Shown: piece by piece, positions 35,563 through 44,374 of the stretch
How positions within the stretch are numbered: position 1 is the stretch's first letter
How the letters are laid out: each line of letters starts with the position of its first letter
From: Streptomyces pinistramenti
GTDB lineage: Bacteria > Actinomycetota > Actinomycetes > Streptomycetales > Streptomycetaceae
DNA: 64,000 bases
Direction: 5' to 3'
NCBI RefSeq assembly: GCF_020564935.1
Contig: NZ_JAJCXB010000007.1
Span: 124,001-188,000, forward strand
Notes under the pieces: model-generated
Told to the model about the DNA's origin: nothing
Database searches by the model: none
Seen by the model: only the letters and a program-made list of their open reading frames with translations
Position numbers and translations under genes: made by a program

Positions 35563-36318
35563 TCAGAATCCGTGCCGTGCCCCGCCGTCCACCGGCACCA
35601 TCACGCCGGTGAGGTAGGAAGCGGCGGGCGAGAGCAGGAACGCCGCGGTCCTGCCGAATTCGGCGGGCTCGCCGTAGCGGCCCAGCGGGATCGCCGCGGA
35701 GTTGCGGGCGCGGGAGCCCTCGGGGTCGCCGGAGTGCGCGTCGAGCTGGGTCATCCGGTCGGTGGCGATCCGGCCGGGCAGCACGCCGACGACCCGGATG
35801 CCGCGCGGGCCCAGCTCGTTGGCGAGCGACTTGGCGAAGCCGGCCAGGCCGGGGCGCAGGCCGTTGGAGACGGTCAGGCCGTCGATCGGCTCGTGCACCG
35901 AACCGGACAGCACGAAGCCGATGACGCCGTCTTCGCCCAGCTCCGCCGCCACGGTGCGGGCCAGCCGGACCGCGCCGAGGAAGACCGCGTCGAAGGCGGC
36001 CTGCCACTGTGCGTCGGTGGTGTCGGCCGCCGATCCGGGCGGCGGGCCGCCGACGCTGATGAGGACGCCGTCGAGGCGCCCGAACCGCTCGCGGGCGGCG
36101 GCGACCAGGCGGGCCGCGGACTGCGGGTCGGCGTTGTCGGCCGCGACGCCCAGGGCGTGCTCGCCCAGCTCTGCCGCGGCCGCCGCCGCGCTCTCCTCGG
36201 TGCGTCCGGTGAGGACGACGTGGGCGCCGTCGGCGACCAGTTCGCGGGCGGTGGCGAAGCCGAGGCCGCGGGTGGCTCCGGTGACGAGGTATGTCCGGTC
36301 GGTGAGTCCAAGATCCAT
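35563..36318 (-). CDS. SDR-family oxidoreductase
   Basis: 251 residues, ATG at 36318. Cofactor loop VTGATRGLGFATA (residues 14-26), VLTGRTEES after the second strand (Arg suggests NADP(H)), and the strand LISVGGPPPGSAA. The usual YxxxK is replaced: at the expected place the sequence reads VSNGLRPGLAGFAKSLANELG, so the catalytic Tyr is missing (N/G at that site) although the Lys region is kept. It belongs to the divergent FabG-like SDR group that lacks Tyr and may not be an ordinary dehydrogenase. It starts 4 bp after the GH15 gene. Confidence 0.78.
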   Translation of the reverse strand: MDLGLTDRTYLVTGATRGLGFATARELVADGAHVVLTGRTEESAAAAAAELGEHALGVAADNADPQSAARLVAAARERFGRLDGVLISVGGPPPGSAADTTDAQWQAAFDAVFLGAVRLARTVAAELGEDGVIGFVLSGSVHEPIDGLTVSNGLRPGLAGFAKSLANELGPRGIRVVGVLPGRIATDRMTQLDAHSGDPEGSRARNSAAIPLGRYGEPAEFGRTAAFLLSPAASYLTGVMVPVDGGARHGF

Positions 36319-36322
36319 GGCT

Positions 36323-38116
36323 CTAGGGTCTCGCGTCCGCCCCCGCGCCGTCGAGCAGGGTGAAGGCGGTCCCGATCAGGCCGACGTGGCTGAACGCCTG
36401 CGGAAAGTTGCCCAGTTGCCGGCCGGCTCCCGGGTCGTACTCCTCGGCGAGCAGTCCGACGTCGTTGCGGAGCGCGAGCAGCCGCGCGAACAGGGCGTGG
36501 GCCTCGTCGGGCCTGCCGGTCAGATGGAGGGCTTCGGCGAGCCAGAACGAGCAGGCCAGGAAGGTGCCTTCGCCGCCGGGCAGGCCGTCGACGGAGCTGC
36601 CGTCGGTGGCGTAGCGGCGTACCAGGCCGTCGTGCGTCAGCTCGTTGCGGATCGTGTCGACGGTGCCGATGACGCGCGGGTCGCTGCCCGGCAGGAAGCC
36701 GAGGCGGGGGATGAGCAGGGTTGCCGCGTCCAGCTCGGTGGAGCCGTAGGACTGGGTGAAGGTGCCGCGTGCGGCGTCGTAGCCCTTGTCGCAGACCTCG
36801 CGGTGGATGGCGTCGCGCATCGCCCGCCAGCGCGTCGCGTCGCCCCGGGCGGAGGGGTGTGCCTCGACGGTGCGTACCGCGCGGTCGGCGGCGACCCAGG
36901 CCATGACCTTGGAGTGGACGAAGTGCCGGCGCGGGCCGCGGATCTCCCACAGTCCTTCGTCGGGGTCGCGCCAGGTGGATTCGAGGTAGTCCACCAGGGA
37001 CCGCTGGATGTTCCAGGCATGCGGCTCCGACGGCAGGCCGGCGGTGCGGGCGCTGTGGAAGGAGTCCAGCACCTCGCCGTAGACGTCGAGCTGGCGCTGG
37101 TCGACGGCGGCGTTGCCGATGCGTACCGGAGTGGAGCCGGCGAATCCGGACAGCCAGGGCAACTGGGATTCCGGCAGCCGCCGTTCGCCGGCCAGCCCGT
37201 ACATGATCTGGAGGTCGTCGGGGGCGCCGGCCACCGCGCGCAGCAGCCAGTCGCGCCAGGCCGACGCCTCCTCCAGGTAGCCGGCGGCGAGCAGCGAGTT
37301 GAGGGTCAGGGTGGCGTCCCGCAGCCAGCAGTAGCGGTAGTCCCAGTTGCGGACGCCGCCCACCTCCTCGGGCAGGGACGTGGTGGGCGCGGCGACGATG
37401 CCGCCGGTGGGGCCGTAGGTCAGCGCCTTGAGGGTGATCAGCGAGCGGATCACGGCCTCGCGGTGCGGCCCGGTGTAGCGGCAGCGCGCCGACCAGGTAT
37501 GCCAGTCGTCCAGGGTGCAGTCCAGCGCGTCGTACGGATCGATGAGCAGCGGCCTGGGCTCGTGCGAGGGGTGCCAGGTCAGGATGAAGGCGACCTGCTC
37601 CCCCTGGGCGACGGTGAACTCCGAGCGGGTGCTGAAGTCCTTTCCGTAGGTGGTGACTTGGGGGTCGTTGCGCAGCCAGACCGAGTCCGGCCCGGCGACC
37701 GCGACCCGGCAGCCTTCGGTGTGCCGCACCCAGGGCACCACCCGGCCGTAGTCGAACCGCAGCCGCAGGACGCCGCGCATGTCGACGCGGCCGCGCAGGC
37801 CCTCGACGATGCGGATGACGTCGGGGGCGCGGTCACGCTGCGGCATGAAGTCGGTGACCTTGACGCTGCCCGTCGGGGTGTCCCAGACGGTGTCCAGGAC
37901 GAGCGAGTCGCCGCGGTAGGAGCGGGTGGCGCAGGCGTCGGCCCCGGCGGGCGCCAGCCGCCAGTGGCCGTTGTCCTTGCCGCCGACGAGGGCGGCGAAG
38001 CAGGCGCCGGAGTCGAAGCGCGGCACGCACAGCCAGTCGATGGAGCCGTCGCGGCCGACGAGGGCGGCGGTCTGCAGATCGCCGATGAGCGCGTAGTCCT
38101 CGATACGTGGGGGCAT
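36323..38116 (-). CDS. Glycoside hydrolase family 15 (trehalase/glucoamylase-like)
   Basis: 597 residues from the ATG at 38116, which follows GGAAGGGG; the frame stays open upstream through shadow sequence. Family marks are IEDYALIGDLQTAALVGRDG and SIDWLCVPRFDSGACFAALVGG at the N-terminal beta domain, VRNWDYRYCWLRDATLTLN at the (alpha/alpha)6 barrel, QLDVYGEVLD, and GGEGTFLACSFWLAEAL, which holds the likely catalytic acid. Actinobacterial proteins of this form include trehalases that split trehalose to glucose, relevant to spores and osmolytes. Cytosolic, with no signal peptide. Confidence 0.9.
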   Translation of the reverse strand: MPPRIEDYALIGDLQTAALVGRDGSIDWLCVPRFDSGACFAALVGGKDNGHWRLAPAGADACATRSYRGDSLVLDTVWDTPTGSVKVTDFMPQRDRAPDVIRIVEGLRGRVDMRGVLRLRFDYGRVVPWVRHTEGCRVAVAGPDSVWLRNDPQVTTYGKDFSTRSEFTVAQGEQVAFILTWHPSHEPRPLLIDPYDALDCTLDDWHTWSARCRYTGPHREAVIRSLITLKALTYGPTGGIVAAPTTSLPEEVGGVRNWDYRYCWLRDATLTLNSLLAAGYLEEASAWRDWLLRAVAGAPDDLQIMYGLAGERRLPESQLPWLSGFAGSTPVRIGNAAVDQRQLDVYGEVLDSFHSARTAGLPSEPHAWNIQRSLVDYLESTWRDPDEGLWEIRGPRRHFVHSKVMAWVAADRAVRTVEAHPSARGDATRWRAMRDAIHREVCDKGYDAARGTFTQSYGSTELDAATLLIPRLGFLPGSDPRVIGTVDTIRNELTHDGLVRRYATDGSSVDGLPGGEGTFLACSFWLAEALHLTGRPDEAHALFARLLALRNDVGLLAEEYDPGAGRQLGNFPQAFSHVGLIGTAFTLLDGAGADARP

Positions 38117-38145
38117 CCAGCGCCCCTTCCCGCGGGGCGGGGGAG

Positions 38146-39030
38146 CTATTCGGGGGTGGGGGCTGTCCGGGCTACCGCGTCGGCCGGTGCCGCGGCCTCG
38201 GCGTCCGCCGCCGCCGGCACATCCCCGGTCCCGTCGGTCTCTCCCGGTGGCCCTGCCGCCGCGCCGGCCTTCTCGGCGGCCTCCGCCGCCTGGTCCCGGC
38301 GTTCGCGGCGTACCAGGATGACCCAGCCGACCGGCACCGCCGCGGCGAACAGCCACCACTGGACCGCGTACGCCATGTGCGGGCCGATGCTGTCGTGGTC
38401 CGGCTCGGGGACCTGTTCCGGCGTGCCGCCCGCCGAGCGCGGCGCGGTCTGCTCGATGTAGCCGCCGAGCACCGGGCGGTGCAGCCTCTGCGCCTGCTGC
38501 CCGCTGTTGATGAGCATCACCTGGCGGGCCGGCAGGCCCTGGGTGTTCTTGATCCCGCTGCCCGCGGTGGTCTCGTCGGCCATCATCCGGCCGGTCACGC
38601 TGACCGTGTCCTTGGGGGCGGCCGGGACGTCGGGGAACTTGGTGAGGTCGTTGCCCGCCGGGATCCAGCCGCGGTTGACCAGCACGGTCCGCCCGTGGGC
38701 GAGGTTCAGGGGGGTGAGGACGTAGTAGCCGATGCTCGACTCGTCGGAGCCGGTGCGCTGGCGGACCACGACCTCGTGCGCGGCGTCGTACGTGCCGGTG
38801 GCGGTGACCCGGCGCCACATGTCGTCGTGCGGCAGCGTCCTGCCGGGAGCCGCCAGGTCGGTGACCGGGACCGGCTTCGCGTGCAGGTTGTCCGCGATGA
38901 GCTGGTTCTGCGCGACCTTGTGCTCATGACGATGGAGCTGCCAGAAGCCCAGCTTGATCATTACCGGGATCAGGACGAGGCCCACGAGGGTGAGGATCAC
39001 CCACTGCCGGGACAACAGGAAGCGGTACAC
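38146..39030 (-). CDS. SURF1-family cytochrome oxidase assembly protein
   Basis: 294 residues from a GTG at 39030. TM1 (VILTLVGLVLIPVMIKLGFWQLHRHE) is followed by the extracytoplasmic SURF1 core with VTATGTYD, GYYVLTPLNLAHGRTVLVNRGWIP and VTGRMM. TM2 (HMAYAVQWWLFAAAVPVGWVIL) has the AYAVQWW signature. The C-terminal 60 residues are Ala/Glu-rich and disordered. SURF1 helps load haem into aa3 oxidase. It lies among unrelated genes, 29 bp before the GH15 gene. Confidence 0.92.
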   Translation of the reverse strand: MYRFLLSRQWVILTLVGLVLIPVMIKLGFWQLHRHEHKVAQNQLIADNLHAKPVPVTDLAAPGRTLPHDDMWRRVTATGTYDAAHEVVVRQRTGSDESSIGYYVLTPLNLAHGRTVLVNRGWIPAGNDLTKFPDVPAAPKDTVSVTGRMMADETTAGSGIKNTQGLPARQVMLINSGQQAQRLHRPVLGGYIEQTAPRSAGGTPEQVPEPDHDSIGPHMAYAVQWWLFAAAVPVGWVILVRRERRDQAAEAAEKAGAAAGPPGETDGTGDVPAAADAEAAAPADAVARTAPTPE

Positions 39031-39050
39031 GGCTTTGACGGTACCTGGAG

Positions 39051-39093
39051 CGTGACGACCCCCGAGCAGGGGGTCCTGCCGGGGGCCGTCACG
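39051..39093 (-). terminator. Hairpin after the Cys-rich gene
   Basis: Fourteen-base arms (39051-39064 and 39080-39093) pair with one mismatch around a 15-nt loop, between the end of the Cys-rich protein gene and the SURF1 start. It may reduce read-through between them. Confidence 0.5.
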
Positions 39094-39115
39094 GTGCGCC
39101 GGGGCGCGCCAGGGG

Positions 39116-39349
39116 TCAGACTCTGTCGACGATGCCCATCCTCCCCTCGGAGCGGGCGCAGTGGGCGCCGCAGTACCAGTGGCCCTCGGCCTCGACGCCC
39201 TGGCCGATGACCTGGCACCGGCAGTGCTCACAGATGGGCGCCATGCGGTGGATGGCGCAGGAGAAGCAGTCGAAGACGTGCACCGCGCCCTGCGCGTGCA
39301 CCTCGAACGTCATTCCGTATTCGTTTCCGCAGACCTCGCAACGTGCCAT
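39116..39349 (-). CDS. Small Cys-rich protein (zinc-ribbon or metallothionein-like)
   Basis: 77 residues from the ATG at 39349. Cysteines occur as CEVC, CFSC, CEHCRC and YCGAHC, ten in all, with several His (VHAQGAVHVFDC, IHRM, GHWYC), a pattern for binding two or more zinc ions. Similar Streptomyces proteins are sometimes labelled prokaryotic metallothionein; a pair of treble-clef or LIM-like zinc knuckles is an equally fair reading. It lies between an exonuclease gene (62 bp upstream) and SURF1. Confidence 0.72.
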   Translation of the reverse strand: MARCEVCGNEYGMTFEVHAQGAVHVFDCFSCAIHRMAPICEHCRCQVIGQGVEAEGHWYCGAHCARSEGRMGIVDRV

Positions 39350-39411
39350 GCGCCACAGGGTGGCGCGGGCCGGCCACGGGACGAGGCGTCGGCGGGTGTG
39401 TTGGCCGCGCT

Positions 39412-40434
39412 TCACCCGGACGCAGGCGCCACGTCCTGGAGCAGCTGCATGAAGGCGGCCTCGTCGATCACGACCGTGCCGAACGAGCGGGCCTTGGCGG
39501 TCTTGGACGTCTGCGCGTCGGGGTCGTTGGTCACCAGCAGGCTGGTGAGCCGGGACAGGCTCGTCGCGACGTGCAGCCCGGCCTCGACGGCGCGGTCCTC
39601 CAGTAGTTCGCGGTCGACGGAGGTGTCCCCGGAGAAGGCGACCCGCATGCCCTGCACCAGCCGGCCGCCCGCTTCGTAGCGCCCCGGATTGGGGTACGGG
39701 CAGGCGGGGCGCTTGCGGGACGGCCGCCAGGTGCCGGGGCGGTACGACGCCGAGTCCGTGTGCTGCCGGGGCGCCGGGGTGTCGGACCATTCGGTGAGCG
39801 GCTGGCAGGTCAGCAGCGGCAGGCGCAGATTCTCCCGCGCGGCCCGGCGCAGGCTGGGCCGGAACGCCTCGGCCAGCACCCGGGCGTCGTCCAGGGCGTG
39901 GTGGGCGCGCTCCTGCACCACGCCGTAGTGGGCGGCGAGGGACTCCAGCTTGTGGTTGGGCAGCGGGAGGCGCAGTTCCTTGGAGAGCGCGATCGTGCAC
40001 AGCCGGCGGTCCACCGGGGCCACCGCGCGGGCGCGCGCGTACTCCCGCGCGATCATCGACCAGTCGAACATGGCGTTGTGCGCGACCAGTACGCGGTCCG
40101 CCAGGCGGCGGGACAGCTCGGGGACGATCTCCGGGAAGAGCGGGGCGCCGGACAGCACCTCGCTGGTGAGGCCGTGGATCCACACCGGGCCCGGATCGCG
40201 CTGCGGGTTGACCAGGGTGTACCAGTGGTCCTGGAACTCGCCCTGCGCGTCGAGTTGGTACACGGCGGCGGAGATGATCCGGTCGTCGCGGGCCAGTCCT
40301 GTGGTCTCGACGTCGACCACCGCGTAGCCCTCCGGATACGCGTCCGGCCAGGGGGCCGGCGGGGTCGGCGGTCCCGGCTGCTGCCCGATCCTCGGCGTGA
40401 TCGGGTCGGCTGCTGCCATGTGGTCTTCGAGCAT
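39412..40434 (-). CDS. DEDDh 3'-5' exonuclease with C-terminal BRCT domain
   Basis: 340 residues from the ATG at 40434. The exonuclease (about residues 30-200) is DnaQ/epsilon-like: VVDVETTGLARDD (DxE), VAHNAMFDWSM (second D) and HHALDDARVLAEAF (HxxxxD). After a Pro/Arg-rich linker the last 85 residues form a BRCT domain (GMRVAFSGDTSVDRELLEDRAVEAGL and SLLVTNDPDAQTSKTAKAR). The pair resembles a proofreading or repair nuclease targeted by BRCT, as also found in some actinobacterial DnaQ-like proteins. Role in repair inferred. Confidence 0.88.
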   Translation of the reverse strand: MLEDHMAAADPITPRIGQQPGPPTPPAPWPDAYPEGYAVVDVETTGLARDDRIISAAVYQLDAQGEFQDHWYTLVNPQRDPGPVWIHGLTSEVLSGAPLFPEIVPELSRRLADRVLVAHNAMFDWSMIAREYARARAVAPVDRRLCTIALSKELRLPLPNHKLESLAAHYGVVQERAHHALDDARVLAEAFRPSLRRAARENLRLPLLTCQPLTEWSDTPAPRQHTDSASYRPGTWRPSRKRPACPYPNPGRYEAGGRLVQGMRVAFSGDTSVDRELLEDRAVEAGLHVATSLSRLTSLLVTNDPDAQTSKTAKARSFGTVVIDEAAFMQLLQDVAPASG

Positions 40435-40619
40435 GGTCACTGAGGATACGGGCCGGGACCGACAGTCACCGAACCGCCGTCGGCCCGGCCCCCGCGCGGG
40501 CGGCATCCCCGCGCCGGCCGCCCGGCATCCGCTCACGGCCGGTCAGGCGGATCCGGCGGGCCGGACGGTGACGAGAGCGAGGCGGGCGTAAGTGAATAAA
40601 AGGGGCAAGTTTCCGACCA

Positions 40620-40685
40620 GTGGTTACCGGTGGTACAGGGGTGTCGGCAGCTGACGGCGCGTCTTACATACTTATCGGTAACCAC
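40620..40685. repeat. Separated 9-bp inverted repeat GTGGTTACC/GGTAACCAC
   Basis: GTGGTTACC (40620-40628) and its exact complement GGTAACCAC (40677-40685) lie 48 bp apart, ending about 40 bp before the sterol-desaturase-like start. The stretch between and before them (GAATAAAAGG, TTACATACTTATC) is AT-rich for this genome. This looks like a promoter with two half-sites for a dimeric or looping regulator. The rest of 40435-40725 has no gene. Confidence 0.4.
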
Positions 40686-40725
40686 CTCTAGCGGCGCCCC
40701 GTCCGCCGCCCTTATGGTGCGGGGC

Positions 40726-41652
40726 ATGCCGCACCTTCCCGATGTCGTGCTGTGGTCCGTTCCCGCTTTCGTCCTGCTCACCGTCATCGAGATGGTGAGC
40801 TACCGCCTGCACCCCGACGAGGACGCGGCGGGCTACGAGGCCAAGGACGCGGCCACCAGTGTCGGCATGGGACTCGGCAGCCTGGTCTTCGACGCGCTGT
40901 GGAAGATCCCGATCGTCGCGATCTACGCCGCGGTCTACGAACTCACCCCGCTGCGCGTGCCGGTGCTGTGGTGGACGCTGCTGCTGATGCTGCTCGCGCA
41001 GGACTTCTTCTACTACTGGTCGCACCGCGGCCACCACGTCATCCGCATCCTGTGGGCCTGCCACGTCGTGCACCACTCCAGCAAGAAGTTCAACCTCACC
41101 ACCGCGCTGCGGCAGCCCTGGACGACCTGGACCGTCTGGCCGTTCTACGTGCCGTTGGTCGCGCTCGGCGTGCATCCGGCGGCCATCGCCTTCTGCTCCG
41201 GCGCGAACCTCGTCTACCAGTTCTGGGTGCACACCGAGCGGGTCGGCAAACTGCCCAGGCCCTTCGAGTTCGTCCTCAACACCCCCTCCCACCACCGCGT
41301 CCACCACGCCTCGCAGGGCGGCTACCTGGACCGCAACTTCGGCGGGATCCTGATCGTCTGGGACCGGATGTTCGGCTCGTTCGTCCCCGAGACCGAGCGG
41401 CCGGTCTACGGCCTCACCAAGAACATCGACACCTTCAACCCGCTGCGCGTCGCCACCCACGAGTACGCCGCCATCGCCCGCGACATCCGGGCGGCAGGCA
41501 GCTGGAGCGAGCGCGCCGGGCGGGTGTTCCGCGGCCCCGGCTGGCAGCCGGCCGACACCAACTCCCGGACGTCCGCTGCGCCTTCGCCGTCCGGCCGGGC
41601 CGCCGAAGCCGCTCCCGCGACGGCGGCCACCGCGGGCGAGCGCACCGCGTGA
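40726..41652 (+). CDS. Sterol desaturase / fatty acid hydroxylase superfamily membrane protein
   Basis: 308 residues if started at the ATG at 40726; an in-frame ATG at 40714 is also possible, and neither has a strong ribosome-binding site. The diiron histidine boxes are SHRGHH (HxxHH form), VVHHSSKKFN and TPSHHRVHHAS. About four or five membrane helices surround them, and a disordered Ala/Ser tail ends the protein. Such proteins oxidise lipids, for example alkylglycerol monooxygenase and carotenoid hydroxylases. The next gene is a lysoplasmalogenase-type enzyme, so ether-lipid chemistry is a reasonable guess. Confidence 0.87.
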   Translation: MPHLPDVVLWSVPAFVLLTVIEMVSYRLHPDEDAAGYEAKDAATSVGMGLGSLVFDALWKIPIVAIYAAVYELTPLRVPVLWWTLLLMLLAQDFFYYWSHRGHHVIRILWACHVVHHSSKKFNLTTALRQPWTTWTVWPFYVPLVALGVHPAAIAFCSGANLVYQFWVHTERVGKLPRPFEFVLNTPSHHRVHHASQGGYLDRNFGGILIVWDRMFGSFVPETERPVYGLTKNIDTFNPLRVATHEYAAIARDIRAAGSWSERAGRVFRGPGWQPADTNSRTSAAPSPSGRAAEAAPATAATAGERTA

Positions 41653-42374
41653 GCCCGCTGCGTCCGCGGCCCCGCGCCGCCCGGCTGCTGCTCGCCGTCT
41701 TCGCGGTGCTGGCCGCCGTCCACCTCACCGCGCTGCTCCTGCGCGCCGCCGGACCGGGCCACGGCCCCGCCGACCTCGTCGTCCACCTCACCAAACCCGC
41801 GCTGATGCCGGTCCTGGCCGGCTACGCACTCAGCCGCGGCGGCCCGCCGCTGCTGGCCGCCGCGCTGGTGTGCGGCTGCGCGGGCGACACCCTCCTCCAG
41901 GCGGGCGGCGACACCCTCTTCCTGCTGGGCATGGGCGCGTTCGCCGCCGGACACCTCTGCTACCTCGCGCTGTCCGCACGCCACGGCACGGCGCTGCGGC
42001 GGAGCCGTACCGGCGCGGCGGCCGCCGTCTACCTCGTCGCCTGGGCCGCCACCGTGACGCTGCTGTGGCCCGGCCTGCCCGCCGCGATGCGCGTCCCGGT
42101 GGCCGGATACAGCCTGCTGCTCACCGCGATGGCCTTCGGTGCCCTCCGTGCCGGTCCCCTCGCCGCGGCCGGCGGACTGCTCTTCCTGCTCTCCGACACC
42201 CTCATCGCCACCGGCATCGCCGACTGGCCGCAGCTTCCCGAGCCGCAGTTCTGGGTCATGCTCAGCTATGCCGCCGCCCAGTTCGCGCTGGCCGGCGGGG
42301 TGCTGCGGGCCGCCGCCGCGGGCCCCGCGCCACCCCCGTACGACACCGCGCCGGCCTGCCGCGAAGCGGTCTGA
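41649..42374 (+). CDS. Lysoplasmalogenase, YhhN/TMEM86 family
   Basis: 241 residues from a GTG at 41649 overlapping the previous stop by 4 nt (GTGA), so translation is coupled. About eight short membrane helices. Family marks are HLTKPALMPVLAGYAL, CGCAGDTLLQ (with the catalytic Asp), FAAGHLCYL and LLFLLSDTLIA (second acidic residue). YhhN proteins split the vinyl-ether bond of lysoplasmalogens. Pairing with the diiron hydroxylase points to turnover of ether or vinyl-ether lipids. Confidence 0.87.
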   Translation: MSPLRPRPRAARLLLAVFAVLAAVHLTALLLRAAGPGHGPADLVVHLTKPALMPVLAGYALSRGGPPLLAAALVCGCAGDTLLQAGGDTLFLLGMGAFAAGHLCYLALSARHGTALRRSRTGAAAAVYLVAWAATVTLLWPGLPAAMRVPVAGYSLLLTAMAFGALRAGPLAAAGGLLFLLSDTLIATGIADWPQLPEPQFWVMLSYAAAQFALAGGVLRAAAAGPAPPPYDTAPACREAV

Positions 42375-42457
42375 CCGCCCGCCCGCCGCCCCGCTGCCCG
42401 CAGCCCGGCCCCCGCGTGCTTGAGTCTCCCCCCGTGGGAGACCCGAAAGTGGAGGGC

Positions 42458-44053
42458 ATGTACGAGGACGGCACGGGCCTGGTCACGATCGGCGCCTTGG
42501 CTCATCTGACCGGAATCCCGGTCAAGACCATCCGGAACTGGTCGGACCTGGACCTGCTGCCGCCCGCCGCCCGCACCCCCGCGGGCTACCGGCTGTACGG
42601 CCCCGACGCCCCCGCCCGCCTGGAAATCGTGCGCACGCTGCGCGAACTGGGCCTGGGGACGGCGGCGATCCGGTCCGTCCTGCACCGCGAGAGCACCGTC
42701 GCCGAGACGGCGGCACGCTGGGCGGACGCCCTGGATGCGCAGATCCGCACCCTGCGGCTGCAATGCGCCGTACTGCGCTCGGTGGCCGCGCGGGGCAGCG
42801 CAGCAGAGGAGCTGCCGGACATGACCGCAATCGCCCGCCTCTCGGCCGGGGAACGCCGCCGCATCATCGCGGACTTCATCGACGACGCCCTGGACGGAGT
42901 GGACGCCCCCGCCTACCGCAGCGGCCTGCTGGCCGCCACCCCTGACCTGCCCGACGACCCGACGCCGGAACAGATCGGCGCCTGGATCGAACTGGCCGCA
43001 CTGGTCCGCGAGCCGGAACTGCGGTCCGCACTGCGGCGGTTGGCCGAATACAGCGCACAGCACACACCCGGGGCCGGGCAGCCGGACGCCGGACAGGAGA
43101 CGGGAGAGGCCGCCTCGCTGCGCGTCGCGGAGCTGATGCGCGAGCGCGGCGAGGCGGCGCTGGCCGCCGGCGTCGCCCCGGACTCGCCGGCCGCGGCCCC
43201 CTACGTCGCCGAACTCGTCGCCGCCTGGCTCCCCACCCAGGCGGCCACCGCCGACCCGCCGGACGGGGACGGCGCCGCCGCCCGCGACCGGCTGCGGGAA
43301 CAGCTGGAGGCCGCCGCGGAACCGTCCGTCGCGCGCTACTGGGAACTGCTCTGCGCGCTCACCGGCCGCCCCGCGCCGCCCCGTTGGGACCGCGCGGGCA
43401 CCTGGACCGCCGCCGCCCTGCGCGCCCACCGCACCCCGGTGGGGATCGACCGCACCGCCTTCGCGGAGTGCGACCCGGACCGGGTGCTGTACGCCTACGA
43501 GACGGTCGCCCGCGAGGTCGCCACCCTGGCCGCCGCCGTACGGCCCGCCGACCTGGAGCTGCCGACCCCGTGCGGCGGCTGGCGGGTGCGCGAACTGCTC
43601 GGCCACCTGGTGTGGGAGAACCTCATGGCCGCCTCGGTCGCCGACGGCACCCCGCGCACCGACCACGCCGCCGACCACCTCGGCGACGACCACGCCACCG
43701 CCTTCGAGGAGAGCACGCGGGCCGCGCTCGCCGCGTTCACCGGCAGCGGCATGCTGCACCGCACCTTCGGGCCGTACGCGGCACCGGGCGCGATGCTCGT
43801 CCAGCAGGTCGTCGTCGAACTCCTCGCGCACGGCTGGGATCTGGCGCGGGCCATCGGCGCGCCGACCGGGCTGGCGCCGGAGGTCGCCGAGGAGACGCTG
43901 GCCGCCGCACGGCGGATCTACGGCGCCGCGCCGCGCACCGAAGGCGGCTCCTTCGCCCCGGAGCGCCCCGCCCCGCCCGGCGCGACCGCCGCCGACCGCC
44001 TCGCCGCGTACCTGGGCCGCGACATGTCGCACCCACCGGCCGCACGTCTCTGA
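42458..44053 (+). CDS. MerR-family HTH fused to a maleylpyruvate-isomerase/DinB-like domain
   Basis: 531 residues from the ATG at 42458; a GTG at 42434 is possible. The N-terminus is MerR: VTIGALAHLTGIPVKTIRNWSDLDLLPPAARTPAGYRLYGPDA, then a coiled-coil dimer helix (about 85-110). Residues 125-340 are helical without a known fold. From about 345 the sequence fits mycothiol-dependent isomerase N-terminal (TIGR03086-like) proteins: YETVAREVATLAAAVRPADLELPTPCGGWRVRELLGHLVWE and VQQVVVELLAHGWDLARAIG. His in GHLVW, Glu/His in ELLAHGWD and an Asp could bind a metal. The ligand is probably sensed by the C-terminal part. Confidence 0.8.
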   Translation: MYEDGTGLVTIGALAHLTGIPVKTIRNWSDLDLLPPAARTPAGYRLYGPDAPARLEIVRTLRELGLGTAAIRSVLHRESTVAETAARWADALDAQIRTLRLQCAVLRSVAARGSAAEELPDMTAIARLSAGERRRIIADFIDDALDGVDAPAYRSGLLAATPDLPDDPTPEQIGAWIELAALVREPELRSALRRLAEYSAQHTPGAGQPDAGQETGEAASLRVAELMRERGEAALAAGVAPDSPAAAPYVAELVAAWLPTQAATADPPDGDGAAARDRLREQLEAAAEPSVARYWELLCALTGRPAPPRWDRAGTWTAAALRAHRTPVGIDRTAFAECDPDRVLYAYETVAREVATLAAAVRPADLELPTPCGGWRVRELLGHLVWENLMAASVADGTPRTDHAADHLGDDHATAFEESTRAALAAFTGSGMLHRTFGPYAAPGAMLVQQVVVELLAHGWDLARAIGAPTGLAPEVAEETLAAARRIYGAAPRTEGGSFAPERPAPPGATAADRLAAYLGRDMSHPPAARL

Positions 44054-44374
44054 CGGGAAAGCTCAACACCCCGACAGCAGTGCTGACTTGACGGTGGCTC
44101 AGCACCCTCTCCGCAGCGCGCCGATGCTCAACGGGGGCAGCGGGATGCGGGGGCCGTACCAGCGGCCTGGTCCCGCGCCCTGCCGCCGGGGTGCCGGCGG
44201 ATCGACGGCGAGCGGGACCGGCAGCCGCACGCTGCCGAACGGGCGCCGCCCGGGACGGGACGGCTGGGGGAGGGGCGGATGCGGCGGCGGATTCACATCC
44301 GGCACAACGAACCGCACGCCGGGCGGTGGCGGCCGACCGACCCATTGGCTGCGGAATTCAACCATCAACCCCTG
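44054..44374. other. Gene-free stretch before the actP operon
   Basis: I see no convincing gene here. The only open frames are shadows rich in Gly, Arg and Pro. It contains only GC-rich sequence up to the AT-richer promoter region that starts near 44340. Confidence 0.5.
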
